Positions 1 to 6,956 of a DNA stretch of 8,299 nucleotides are shown here, piece after piece. Below the pieces are notes generated by a model. It made no database searches. It was not told the DNA's origin and saw only the letters and a program-made list of their open reading frames with translations. Positions within the stretch are counted from its first letter, which is position 1, and each line of letters begins with the position of its first letter. Where the stretch lies: contig JACVIW010000096.1 of NCBI GenBank assembly GCA_015711695.1, positions 1 through 8,299 on the forward strand. The letters are read 5' to 3'. The DNA is from Candidatus Geohydrothermomicrobium daggyaiense (lineage in GTDB: Bacteria; Actinomycetota; Geothermincolia; Fen-727; JACVIW01). The translations under genes and the position numbers were made by a program.

Positions 1-185
1 TGCTAAAAGACCTCCTTGCTGCGGCTGTAGTTTTCAGTGCTTACAGTCTAATGATGGCAATCCTCTGGACGGAACTTCGCGCTCCCGATCTCGCGCTTAC
101 CGAGGCTGCTGTGGGCGCTGGCGTGACAACAGTTTTATTCATCGTGGCTGTATATAAAACGATCAGAAAAGAGGACAGTTCCTAA
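1..185 (+). CDS. mbhD: MbhD-like (DUF4040) antiporter subunit, C-terminal end only
   Basis: The reading frame is open from the window edge (first whole codon at 3-5) to a TAA at 183-185 and gives the last 60 residues of a small membrane protein. It contains one hydrophobic segment, then the signature APDLALTEAAVGAG (about residues 27-40 of the fragment), then a second hydrophobic stretch and a short charged tail. The P-D-x-A-L-T-E-A-x-x-G-A-G motif is typical of the DUF4040/MbhD family. That family corresponds to a C-terminal part of the large MrpA subunit and to a separate subunit in archaeal Mbh hydrogenases. The Glu of the TEA motif sits in a membrane segment and is probably part of the ion path (inference). 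The next gene begins 3 nt after the stop, so the two are surely cotranscribed. The N-terminus is outside the window. The family assignment is firm; whether the complex pumps Na+ or H+ cannot be told from this fragment. Confidence 0.85.
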   Translation, partial: LKDLLAAAVVFSAYSLMMAILWTELRAPDLALTEAAVGAGVTTVLFIVAVYKTIRKEDSS

Positions 186-188
186 ATC

Positions 189-956
189 ATGAAGTGGAAG
201 AAACTTATTGTGATTTGTTCGCTTGCTGTATTAGGCGGGCTCCTGCTTTTCACCGTGGGTGAGATGCCACTTTTCGGGTCTAAAGACAGCCCCGACAAAA
301 CCCATGTCATTCCGAGGTATCTAGAGAAAGGTGAAGAGGAAGCTGGCGCCAAGAACATAATCACAGGGGTAATACTAAATTACAGAGGATATGACACCGA
401 AGGGGAGGTTTCTGTCATATTCAGCGCCCTTTGCGCGGTTATCGCTCTTCTGGGCAGAGAGAGAAGAAGACTCAGCCGTTCGGGTGTTGATGCCGCGGGG
501 AGACCAACGAGCGTTATTGTAAATACGGTTGTGAAGTTTCTTGTCCCGATAATACTTTTTTTCGCGGTTTATGTGATGCTCCATGGTGAGGATTCTCCCG
601 GTGGTGGATTTCAGGGGGGCGCTATCGTTGGAGCAAGTATCATAATTTTTACCCTTGCCTTTGGGCTCCCAAGGTCTACTGATCGAATACCGGTTGGTTT
701 TCGTATTCCTCTTGAGAGCATCGCGGTTCTAGCTTTTCTATCGATGGGTTTTTTGGGCATGCTCTTTGGCGTAAATTTTCTCACGTTCATTCTTCCCGGG
801 CTTTCTTCACGTATGGCTCACACTGTGCGCTTTTTCATGCTTTCGTTTATCGAGGTCGGAATAGGGGTCGCAGGAGGTATAATCTTCACCTCCATCGTTT
901 TTTCGATGATAAGGGAGGATGAGTATGAACTTCCCCCGAATCTTTCACAACCTTAA
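189..956 (+). CDS. mnhB: Fused MbhE-like + MnhB/MrpB antiporter subunit
   Basis: This 255-aa integral membrane protein joins two modules. Residues 1-25 are a membrane span, followed by a polar stretch and the motif N56...L63-NYRGYDTEGE (64-73) and another span at about 74-89. This is the MbhE/MrpA-C-terminal signature, normally written as an R-G-[YF]-D-T-L-G-E-like string. Here Glu71 replaces the usual Leu. A basic linker (RERRRLSR, 90-97) leads to an MnhB/MrpB domain at about 105-242, with spans near 110-130, 140-160, 175-199 and 212-240 and the diagnostic SPGGGFQGG (136-144). In Pyrococcus Mbh these parts are two proteins (MbhE, MbhF); in Mrp the first part is the tail of MrpA. The role is a structural and ion-path part of a Mrp-type Na+/H+ antiporter module in the cytoplasmic membrane. 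The ribosome binding site is weak: GAGGA at 171-175 is 13 nt from the ATG. The 3' end overlaps mnhC. Confidence 0.88.
   Translation: MKWKKLIVICSLAVLGGLLLFTVGEMPLFGSKDSPDKTHVIPRYLEKGEEEAGAKNIITGVILNYRGYDTEGEVSVIFSALCAVIALLGRERRRLSRSGVDAAGRPTSVIVNTVVKFLVPIILFFAVYVMLHGEDSPGGGFQGGAIVGASIIIFTLAFGLPRSTDRIPVGFRIPLESIAVLAFLSMGFLGMLFGVNFLTFILPGLSSRMAHTVRFFMLSFIEVGIGVAGGIIFTSIVFSMIREDEYELPPNLSQP
914..918 (+). promoter_or_regulatory. Ribosome binding site that decides the mnhC start
   Basis: AAGGGAGG at 911-918 ends directly against an ATG at 919, which leaves no spacer. A second in-frame ATG at 925 lies 6 nt after GGAGG, a normal spacing. The ATG at 925 is therefore the likelier start. The site lies inside the end of the upstream fused gene. 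Confidence 0.75.
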
Positions 957-1290
957 TTATGCTGTTTCAGTTCTCCTTTTCCTCATGGGTCTTTACACTG
1001 TTGCGATCAAGCCTAACCTTATCAAGAAATTGATGGGTTTGAACATAATGGAAACTGCCGTATTCCTTTTCATTGTTTCTACCGGCATGGTTAAAGGAGG
1101 ACACGCACCAATCGTTGAGAAAGGGGTGAAAGCCTCAGAGATGGTGAATCCTATTCCCCAGGCTCTTATACTTACCGGGATCGTTGTAGCGGTAAGCACC
1201 ACGGCTGTTGCTCTAGCTTTATGTATCAAGATACATGAGAAGTTCGGGACGCTCGATGCGTCAAAGATAACTGGAAGGGAAGAGATTTGA
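925..1290 (+). CDS. mnhC: MnhC/MrpC-like (NuoK-like) antiporter subunit
   Basis: A 121-aa protein with three membrane spans (about 12-28, 37-55 and 78-102), the size and topology of MnhC/MrpC/MbhG, which is homologous to NuoK of complex I. The recognisable family string is NLIKKLMGLNIMETAVFLF (31-49), with a membrane-buried Glu43. A second is NPIPQALILTGIV (75-87) in the third span. As I recall the family, the second string usually begins with Asp-Pro, so Asn75 is a small departure. The gene starts inside the preceding one (32-nt overlap with the 925 start). Its stop overlaps the next start as TTGA (1287-1290), so the three products are probably made by coupled translation. The role is a small membrane subunit linking the MnhB and antiporter-like subunits in a Mrp-type module. 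An alternative start at 919 adds only Met-Ser. Confidence 0.92.
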   Translation: MNFPRIFHNLNYAVSVLLFLMGLYTVAIKPNLIKKLMGLNIMETAVFLFIVSTGMVKGGHAPIVEKGVKASEMVNPIPQALILTGIVVAVSTTAVALALCIKIHEKFGTLDASKITGREEI

Positions 1291-2777
1291 GCGTCTCGGG
1301 TTTCCCAATCCTACTAACAGCGATACCGCTATTATTTGCTGCTTTGTGCCCCATATGGGGGATGTGGAAACGTGAGGCATGCTTTCCGTGGTCTCTTGCG
1401 GGCGTTTCCGCGACCGCTATTATTACCTGGGCTCTTGTGCCAAAAATCTCCGCTACCGGCGCTATCGGTTATGAGGTTGGCGGCTGGGCTCCTCCATGGG
1501 GCATACATATCCGGATCGATTTTATGGGCCTGCTTATGGCCGTTATCATTTCGAGCGCTGGTCTGTTGATCCTGTTTTATTCATGGCGGTACATAATACA
1601 CGAGATTGAAGAGACGAAAATACCTTACTATTATACCCTGTTCCTCCTTTTATTCGCAGCGATGCTCGGCTTTTCGATCACCGGAGACCTTTTTAATCTG
1701 TTTGTGTTCATGGAAATATTTTCAATAACTTCATATGCGCTCGTGGCTATAAGTGGGGAAAGAAAGGCTCTCAGAGCCGCTTTCAAGTATCTGTTGATGG
1801 GTGCAGTCTCGAGCATAACCGTCTTATTCTCTATAGCTCTATTATACAGCGTGATCGGTAGTCTCAACATGCTTGATATCTCAAAGCGACTTGGTCAAAC
1901 TCCTTACGGCGTGGTTGTAAATACCGCGTTTGCCCTTTTTATCGGGGCTTTTGCGGTTAAAGCGGCGGTTTTTCCCGTACATATGTGGCTCCCTGATGCT
2001 CACTCAATAGCTCCCTCGCCCATCAGTGCCATTCTTTCCGCTCTGGTTATCAAAATGGGAGTTCTGGGTATTTTTAGGGTCGTGTTCACAATATACGGTC
2101 CCGCGTTCTCATCAAATTCAATTCTCTGGAAGAACTTATGCGGTGTTTTGTCGTGGGCTGCTGCTTTTTCCGTGGTGATTGGCTCGGCAATGGCGATAAT
2201 CCAGAGAGAACTAAAGGTTATGATCGCATATTCTTCAGTAGCTCATGTTGGCTACATATTGCTTGGAATCTGTATGCTATCTCCGAGGGCTATGACTGGC
2301 GGGCTATTCAATATTATTGCGCACGCAATGGGTAAAGCATGCTTCTTCCTAGTGGCTGGTTCCCTTATTTACAAGCACAACATGAAAAGGATAAGGGAGC
2401 TCAGGGGTATAGGGAGGACAATGCCTGTGACAGCTGGCGCTTTTGCAATAGCCTCGCTTTCGATTGTTGGTCTGCCTCCTACGGCGGGATTCATGGCGAA
2501 ATGGTATCTTCTTTGGGGATGTTTTCAAAAAGGAAGATATGTTTTTGCTGCAATGGTCTTAATTGGCAGTCTTCTTTCAGCGATTTACTGTTTCAGGGTC
2601 GTGTATTATATGTTCTTTACAGGTCCCAGGTTAAGGACTCAAAAGATCGACGAGGTCCCACCTACTATGTACTTACCTGCGGCGCTATTGTCATTAGGCA
2701 CGCTCGTGCTGGGGATTTATTCCTCTTTGGTAATATCAGCAATAACCAGGTTTGTTGGTGGCTTACCGGTCAAATGA
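1287..2777 (+). CDS. mnhD: MnhD/MrpD-like proton/cation antiporter subunit (first of three)
   Basis: A 496-aa protein of the NuoL/M/N-MrpA/D superfamily (proton-conducting membrane transporter domain, about residues 110-420) with roughly 14 membrane spans. The residues expected for ion transfer are visible: Glu143 in FMEIF (fifth span region), Lys225 in VKAAVFPVHMWLPDAH (224-239), Lys256 in VIKMG, His346 and Lys350 in AHAMGK, and Lys405 in GFMAKW. Length is normal for MrpD, which is about 490-500 aa. The start is a TTG whose last two bases form the mnhC stop (TTGA). GGAAGGGA at 1273-1280 is a good ribosome binding site 6 nt upstream, and no better in-frame start is seen. The neighbouring mnhB and mnhC subunits make MnhD/MbhH the best family choice. 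It probably forms one of three ion channels in the complex. Confidence 0.92.
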   Translation: MSVSGFPILLTAIPLLFAALCPIWGMWKREACFPWSLAGVSATAIITWALVPKISATGAIGYEVGGWAPPWGIHIRIDFMGLLMAVIISSAGLLILFYSWRYIIHEIEETKIPYYYTLFLLLFAAMLGFSITGDLFNLFVFMEIFSITSYALVAISGERKALRAAFKYLLMGAVSSITVLFSIALLYSVIGSLNMLDISKRLGQTPYGVVVNTAFALFIGAFAVKAAVFPVHMWLPDAHSIAPSPISAILSALVIKMGVLGIFRVVFTIYGPAFSSNSILWKNLCGVLSWAAAFSVVIGSAMAIIQRELKVMIAYSSVAHVGYILLGICMLSPRAMTGGLFNIIAHAMGKACFFLVAGSLIYKHNMKRIRELRGIGRTMPVTAGAFAIASLSIVGLPPTAGFMAKWYLLWGCFQKGRYVFAAMVLIGSLLSAIYCFRVVYYMFFTGPRLRTQKIDEVPPTMYLPAALLSLGTLVLGIYSSLVISAITRFVGGLPVK

Positions 2778-2842
2778 ACGGGTGAGACAAGGAAAGTTCA
2801 AAGTAGCATGTCTGTCTACAGAAAATTAAAAGGGGAGGTCTT
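2778..2842 (+). promoter_or_regulatory. 65-nt intra-operon gap with strong RBS for the next gene
   Basis: This is the only real gap in the antiporter operon. It ends with AGGGGAGGT (2831-2839), with GGAGG 4 nt before a TTG at 2843. That supports the TTG over a later in-frame ATG at 2888, which lies inside the first membrane span. The frame of the downstream gene has a stop at 2804-2806, so there is no upstream ATG/GTG/TTG alternative. I see no convincing promoter or terminator in the gap. Confidence 0.6.
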
Positions 2843-4321
2843 TTGGGCGGAGAGATAAAGTCAATTTTGCCAATTTTCATAATTTTCATGCCCTGGCTTT
2901 CGCTTGCGGGCGCGCTTCTTTGGAGGAACAGGCGCCCCTCGCTTGCGAGGTTTGTTTATGTTGGAAGCAGCGTTTTGACTTTTTTACTCATCCTTTTGCT
3001 CTACCCCAGAGCGATGAAAGGGATAATCTCCACCCAGGCAATCTTGGATATTGCACCCAGGATAAGCCTCGGTTTCAGGGTTGATACGCTTGGGTTTTAT
3101 TTCGCTTTACTCCTTTCGGTGCTCTGGGTTATCGCCAGTTTCTATTCACTTGGTTACATATCAACCAGAGAAACTCGCTATTACTGTTTTCTGTCGCTTA
3201 ACCTTTCTTTCTGTCTTGGAGTAGCGTTATCGGCGAACATGTTTACCCTGTTTATTTTCTACGAGTTAATGAGCCTTTTCACTTATCCTCTGATAATCCA
3301 TGACGAGACGGATATTGCCCGCAGGGCGGGATTGAAGTATCTCGTATACTCCATTACAGCGGGAGCAATTATTCTTGCTGCGCTGACAATGCAGTTTTAC
3401 TACAGCGGGACTCTCGCTTTTACCGGCCGGCCGGCAGTTGGTGGAGCCGGTATAAGCGCTGGCGTGCTCAAAATAATATTCTCTATCTATATGCTCGGTT
3501 TCGGCGTAAAGGCATGTATAATGCCACTCCACGGATGGGTTCCAGATGCTCACCCGGCTGCGCCGGCACCTGCGAGCGCTCTTCTTTCTGGCGTGATATT
3601 GAAAGTGGGTGTGTTCGGAATCCTGAGGTTGGTTTATGATGTCTTCGGTGTGGAATTGTTGAGAAAGCTTGGCGTTTCTCTTCCGATGCTCTATGTGGCG
3701 AGCATAACGATAATAGTCGCTTCAATCTTCGCCATTACACAGACGGACCTGAAAAGAAGGCTTGCTTATTCCAGTGTTGGGCAGGTCTCCTATATCATAT
3801 TAGGCTTGTTCCTGTTATCGAAAAGTGGAGCGACTGGCGCGCTGCTTCACATTGCGCATCATGCGTTCATGAAAGGAACATTATTTCTTTGCTCAGGCAT
3901 AATCATGCACGAGCTTGGTACAAAAGATGTCAGAGAAATGGATGGTGCTGGCGCTAAAATTCCCCTTACGATGATAGCGTTTTCGATTGCGGCTCTTGGC
4001 ATGATGGGGACTCCGGTTACCTGCGGGTTCATTTCGAAGTGGTTGTTAGCATTGGGATCAGTGGAAGCGCACAGAGGGTATTTCATACCTGTATTACTCA
4101 TAAGCTCGCTGCTTAATGCTGTTTATTTTCTTCCCATAATATATTCGGCATTTTTCAAGAAAGTGACTGTGAAAAAGTTGATAAGCCACGAGGCACCTTT
4201 AAGCATGCTGTTTTCCACGCTCAGCTGTGTGGTTTTTGTGCTGGTCCTTGGTGTTTTTGTGACAGTTCCCGGTTTGCCGTATTCACTGATTAAAATTGTG
4301 ATGAAGGTGATACCTCTGTGA
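2843..4321 (+). CDS. Antiporter-like subunit, NuoM/MrpD superfamily (second of three)
   Basis: A 492-aa membrane protein with about 14 spans, paralogous to the subunits on both sides. It shows Glu141 in FYELMS, Lys223 in GVKACIMPLHGWVPDAHP (221-238), Lys254 in VILKVG, a His cluster at 336/339/340 followed by Lys344 in AHHAFMKG, and Lys399 in GFISKW. All residues expected of a working ion-translocating subunit are therefore kept. The string PAAPAPASALLSGVILK (238-254) is closer to that of the 743-aa subunit than to the 496-aa one, suggesting the second and third are nearer paralogues. The start is a TTG with an AGGGGAGG ribosome binding site. The end overlaps the next gene by GTGA (4318-4321). 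The role is probably H+ or Na+ movement across the cytoplasmic membrane within the same complex. Family homology cannot settle whether it counts as MnhD-like or NuoM-like. Confidence 0.9.
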   Translation: MGGEIKSILPIFIIFMPWLSLAGALLWRNRRPSLARFVYVGSSVLTFLLILLLYPRAMKGIISTQAILDIAPRISLGFRVDTLGFYFALLLSVLWVIASFYSLGYISTRETRYYCFLSLNLSFCLGVALSANMFTLFIFYELMSLFTYPLIIHDETDIARRAGLKYLVYSITAGAIILAALTMQFYYSGTLAFTGRPAVGGAGISAGVLKIIFSIYMLGFGVKACIMPLHGWVPDAHPAAPAPASALLSGVILKVGVFGILRLVYDVFGVELLRKLGVSLPMLYVASITIIVASIFAITQTDLKRRLAYSSVGQVSYIILGLFLLSKSGATGALLHIAHHAFMKGTLFLCSGIIMHELGTKDVREMDGAGAKIPLTMIAFSIAALGMMGTPVTCGFISKWLLALGSVEAHRGYFIPVLLISSLLNAVYFLPIIYSAFFKKVTVKKLISHEAPLSMLFSTLSCVVFVLVLGVFVTVPGLPYSLIKIVMKVIPL

Positions 4322-6549
4322 GTTTTTATGTTGTTCATCACGGAACAAACGTGATAAAAGCGGTGTCGTCATCGTTGCCAGGTATCGCGATGCTTATGCC
4401 AATTATTGGGGCCCTCCTGGTTTTTATCGTTGGCGACAGGAGCGAAAAAACAAGAAATATCCTCGCTATCGTTTTTTCAGCCGCCTCTTTCGCCTGCTGC
4501 CTGACCATGTTTTACTCTGTTTTTTCTCACGGTAAGATTCTTCAAACGAAACTGCCTCTTTTTTTTGGAGAGTTTGTACTCGCTGCTGATCGTCTCGGCC
4601 TGCTCTTTGCTCTGGTGGCTTCTGGTGCCTGGCTTTTTTCAACGATATACGCCTGGGGGTATATCCAGCACGAGGAAAGGAGGACAAGATACCATACTTT
4701 TTCTTTGCTCACTGAAGCAGCGACTCTTGGCATATTTCTTGCCTCGAATTTCTTTGTCCTTTTTGTGTTTTTCGAACTGATGGGCATGCTCGCTTATGTT
4801 CTCGTGGTGCATAGCCAGACTTATGAGGCGAGAAAAGCTGGTGTGAAATATATATTCATGACAGTATACGGAGGGCTGAGCTTACTTGCTGGCATCGTCC
4901 TCTACTTCGCGTACGCTAACGAAATAGCTTTTGTTCCAGATGAAAAAAGCTCTTATCTTCTCACGTCCGCTTGTTTTATAGCGGCGTCTTTCATGATGGT
5001 TGGTTTCGGGATTAAGGCGGGCATGATTCCGCTCCATGTATGGCTTCCCCTTGCTCACCCCGCAGCGCCATCTCCGGCGAGCGCCCTGCTTTCCGGCGTT
5101 ATGATAAAAGCAGGTGCTTTCGGCATTATACGGCTCATCGGCTCGCTGCATGGGAGTCCAGCTACGCCTGCAATGGAAGGTGCTCTTGCTTCTTCAGCAG
5201 TGGCTGAACATTTTCCCTCGGTGCATGCCTCAGTAAACATGGGAAACCTTCGCGTTATTGGTTGGGCGCTAATTGTTCTCGCTGCCGTGACAATGGTGGG
5301 GGGGATGGTGCTCGCAATTGTTCAGACCAACATAAAGCGCCTGCTTGCTTTCTCGAGCATAAGTCAGATGGGGTACATTCTTATGGGACTTGGGGCTGCG
5401 GCCTTTCTGGGTCACGAGGGAGCAATAGGGCTTGCCGGAGGTGTTTATCACATAATCAATCACGCGATGTTCAAAGCTCTCCTGTTCCTTGGTGTTGGGG
5501 CTGTTTATTACAGCACCCACTCGCTCCAGCTAACGGAACTGGGTGGGCTCTGGAAAAAAATGCCAGTTACAACGTTTTTATGCTGTGTTGCGGGTTTAGG
5601 CATAATGGGAATACCTCTTTTTAACGGTTTTGCCAGCAAAACTCTTCTTCATCACGCAATTGTTGAGGCAGCGAATGTGGGGGGCCCTCTCATAAAGGCT
5701 GTGGAAGTGATATTCATAATTACGGCGGGTGGCACCATCTGCTATATTGCAAAACTTATAGTACTTACATTCTTTGGGCATTACAGGGGTAGCAAATCCG
5801 AGTTTCACGACTCTCTGGAGGCGGACTCATCAAATCTTTCGAATCCTGGTCCCGGAAGCGGGCTATCGTTTTCTGGAGCGGCGGTCAAAGCGCATTCCTT
5901 CAATGAGAAGCAGGGGACAGCTGACTCCCTCGAAAAACACGTAAGCGAAGTGCCCCTTGTGATGAGAATCGGGATGGCAGCCTTTGCGTGCGGCATTTTT
6001 GCTTTCGGTTTATTCCCCGGGCTTGTGTTATCGAAAATAGTTGCACCTTTGCTGAGTTCTTTCGGTAATTTTGATTCGCATATGGTCCATCACATAGCTT
6101 CTGAGCATATTTTTACTCTCTCCAATGTTAAAGGCATCTTGCCCTCACTTGGCATCGGGGTGGCTTTCTTCTTAATTGCGGCAAAATGGGACTTGTTTCG
6201 GATCAGACTTCCTGAGACTTTCGGTATTGACTACTACTATTCGAAAATAGAGATTGGATTTTTGAGGCTTTGCCTTGCTGGATCAAAACGTCACGCTGAG
6301 CTTCGGGCGAAATATTGGCCTTTGGCCAAGAGTTTCGGTCAGTATATAAGCGACTGGGTTGTCGATATTCGTTCGCGATATCGAAAGCGTAAAAGGGCCG
6401 TCGTTGATCGCCTCGTCACTCTTCCGCTGGATATCCAAGGCTTTGCTGCCTACATAATTGCGCGGCAATTCACCGGGGATATCGCTTACGGAACGGTCAT
6501 TATCGCTTTAGTTATTGCCCTGCTTTCGATCGGGGTATTAATCTGGTGA
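4318..6549 (+). CDS. Large antiporter-like subunit (NuoL/HyfB/MrpA-like) with C-terminal extension (third of three)
   Basis: A 743-aa protein, longer than its two paralogues. The core (about 85-490) carries Glu153 in FFELMG, Lys233 in GIKAGMIPLHVWLPLAHP (231-248), Lys264 in VMIKAG, His382 and Lys386 in NHAMFKAL, and Lys441 in GFASK. The form WLPLAHPAAP, with Leu245 where the paralogues have Asp, recalls NuoL/HyfB-type subunits. A Ser/Gly-rich polar insert lies at about 488-545. Two further spans follow (about 549-570 and 608-623), then a charged stretch at about 627-720 and a final span at about 723-743. That order resembles the lateral-helix-plus-last-helix tail of NuoL and MrpA, although the polar stretch contains prolines, so one unbroken helix is not certain. 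The GTG start overlaps the preceding stop (GTGA), and GAAGGTGA at about 4302-4309 is the likely ribosome binding site. It is the last gene of the operon. Confidence 0.9.
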   Translation: MSFYVVHHGTNVIKAVSSSLPGIAMLMPIIGALLVFIVGDRSEKTRNILAIVFSAASFACCLTMFYSVFSHGKILQTKLPLFFGEFVLAADRLGLLFALVASGAWLFSTIYAWGYIQHEERRTRYHTFSLLTEAATLGIFLASNFFVLFVFFELMGMLAYVLVVHSQTYEARKAGVKYIFMTVYGGLSLLAGIVLYFAYANEIAFVPDEKSSYLLTSACFIAASFMMVGFGIKAGMIPLHVWLPLAHPAAPSPASALLSGVMIKAGAFGIIRLIGSLHGSPATPAMEGALASSAVAEHFPSVHASVNMGNLRVIGWALIVLAAVTMVGGMVLAIVQTNIKRLLAFSSISQMGYILMGLGAAAFLGHEGAIGLAGGVYHIINHAMFKALLFLGVGAVYYSTHSLQLTELGGLWKKMPVTTFLCCVAGLGIMGIPLFNGFASKTLLHHAIVEAANVGGPLIKAVEVIFIITAGGTICYIAKLIVLTFFGHYRGSKSEFHDSLEADSSNLSNPGPGSGLSFSGAAVKAHSFNEKQGTADSLEKHVSEVPLVMRIGMAAFACGIFAFGLFPGLVLSKIVAPLLSSFGNFDSHMVHHIASEHIFTLSNVKGILPSLGIGVAFFLIAAKWDLFRIRLPETFGIDYYYSKIEIGFLRLCLAGSKRHAELRAKYWPLAKSFGQYISDWVVDIRSRYRKRKRAVVDRLVTLPLDIQGFAAYIIARQFTGDIAYGTVIIALVIALLSIGVLIW

Positions 6550-6573
6550 GCGTTTGAAAGAAGTAGCCTGAGA

Positions 6574-6906
6574 TTAACTCAAGCGCCGCTCCCTGATTCT
6601 TTTAAAGATTTTGATTATGTTTTGAACAAACAACGAGAGTCTCTGACGTAATCTCGAAAAAAAGCCCTGCTTTTTTTCCTTTTTCCTGATAAGAGATTTA
6701 CATTCGTCGCATAATTTCTTATCCGCGGTAATCTGTTTACCACACCTTTCACACGTAGAGAATTTTTCTTTTGGGAACTTTCGCTGCGGGGTTTTGAAGG
6801 GCCTTTGTATAGAACCGCACCTTTCGCATATTTTCATATACGGCCCCAGCTGATGCCCGCAAACTATGCAGGTTCTTTCCGAAGTTCTCTTTTCATTTTC
6901 TCTCAT
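6574..6906 (-). CDS. Small double zinc-ribbon protein with basic C-terminus
   Basis: A 110-aa protein of unknown function, convergent with the antiporter operon (24 nt between the two stops). Two CxxC...CxxC zinc ribbons are plain: Cys13/Cys16 with Cys27/Cys30, and Cys52/Cys55 with Cys66/Cys69. They are joined by a basic, proline-containing linker. Residues 70-110 are strongly basic with regularly spaced large hydrophobics (FFSRLRQRLSLFVQNIIKIF), which suggests an amphipathic helix that could contact membrane or nucleic acid (inference). There is no signal peptide and no clear membrane span. The ATG at 6906-6904 is preceded by AGAGGGA (6919-6913) with a 6-nt spacer, so the start is well supported. 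It lies 76 nt downstream of the other zinc-ribbon gene on the same strand and may have its own promoter. No specific function can be assigned. Confidence 0.8.
   Translation of the reverse strand: MRENEKRTSERTCIVCGHQLGPYMKICERCGSIQRPFKTPQRKFPKEKFSTCERCGKQITADKKLCDECKSLIRKKEKKQGFFSRLRQRLSLFVQNIIKIFKRIRERRLS
6657..6677. terminator. Terminator-like A7-GC / GC-T7 inverted repeat inside a coding region
   Basis: A perfect inverted repeat of 9-bp arms around a 3-nt centre (A7GC-CCT-GCT7), read as a hairpin followed by U residues on either strand. It lies 108 nt past the antiporter operon's stop codon, where a transcript end would be useful between convergent genes. The arms have only two G-C pairs each, so the hairpin is weak. 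The sequence also encodes Lys-Lys-Gln-Gly-Phe-Phe of the minus-strand zinc-ribbon gene, which could explain it by chance. Confidence 0.3.
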
Positions 6907-6942
6907 GAAAATTCCCTCTGTGTCCAGGACTGAAGATAATTG

Positions 6943-6955
6943 ACGAACGGTTCGT
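6943..6955. repeat. Perfect 13-nt palindrome, operator candidate
   Basis: ACGAACGGTTCGT has 6-nt arms about a single central G. A one-base centre is too tight for an RNA hairpin, so it is better read as a DNA site for a dimeric regulator. It sits just downstream of a minus-strand TATAAT (6962-6957), so it would span the expected transcription start of the 110-aa zinc-ribbon gene. A 6-nt-arm palindrome can occur by chance in 8 kb; the placement is the main support. Confidence 0.4.
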
Positions 6956-6956
6956 T

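Noticed and set aside
2138..2785. Two plus-strand open frames (2138-2335 and 2339-2785) overlapping mnhD in another frame
   Set aside because: They are shadows of the antiporter gene; its own frame carries the conserved family motifs throughout.
2808..2858. A 16-codon open frame with an ATG in the gap before the second antiporter subunit, a possible leader peptide
   Set aside because: The nearest purine-rich stretch is poorly spaced and the frame overlaps the next gene's start; an ORF this short is expected by chance.
4466..5520. Several minus-strand open frames opposite the 743-aa gene
   Set aside because: Basic, low-quality translations with no motif or ribosome binding site, opposite a well-supported membrane protein gene.
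6550..6586. Imperfect stem GCGTTTGA / TCAAGCGC spanning the convergent stop codons, possible terminator
   Set aside because: The loop is 21 nt, one pair is G-U, and there is no T-run on either strand.
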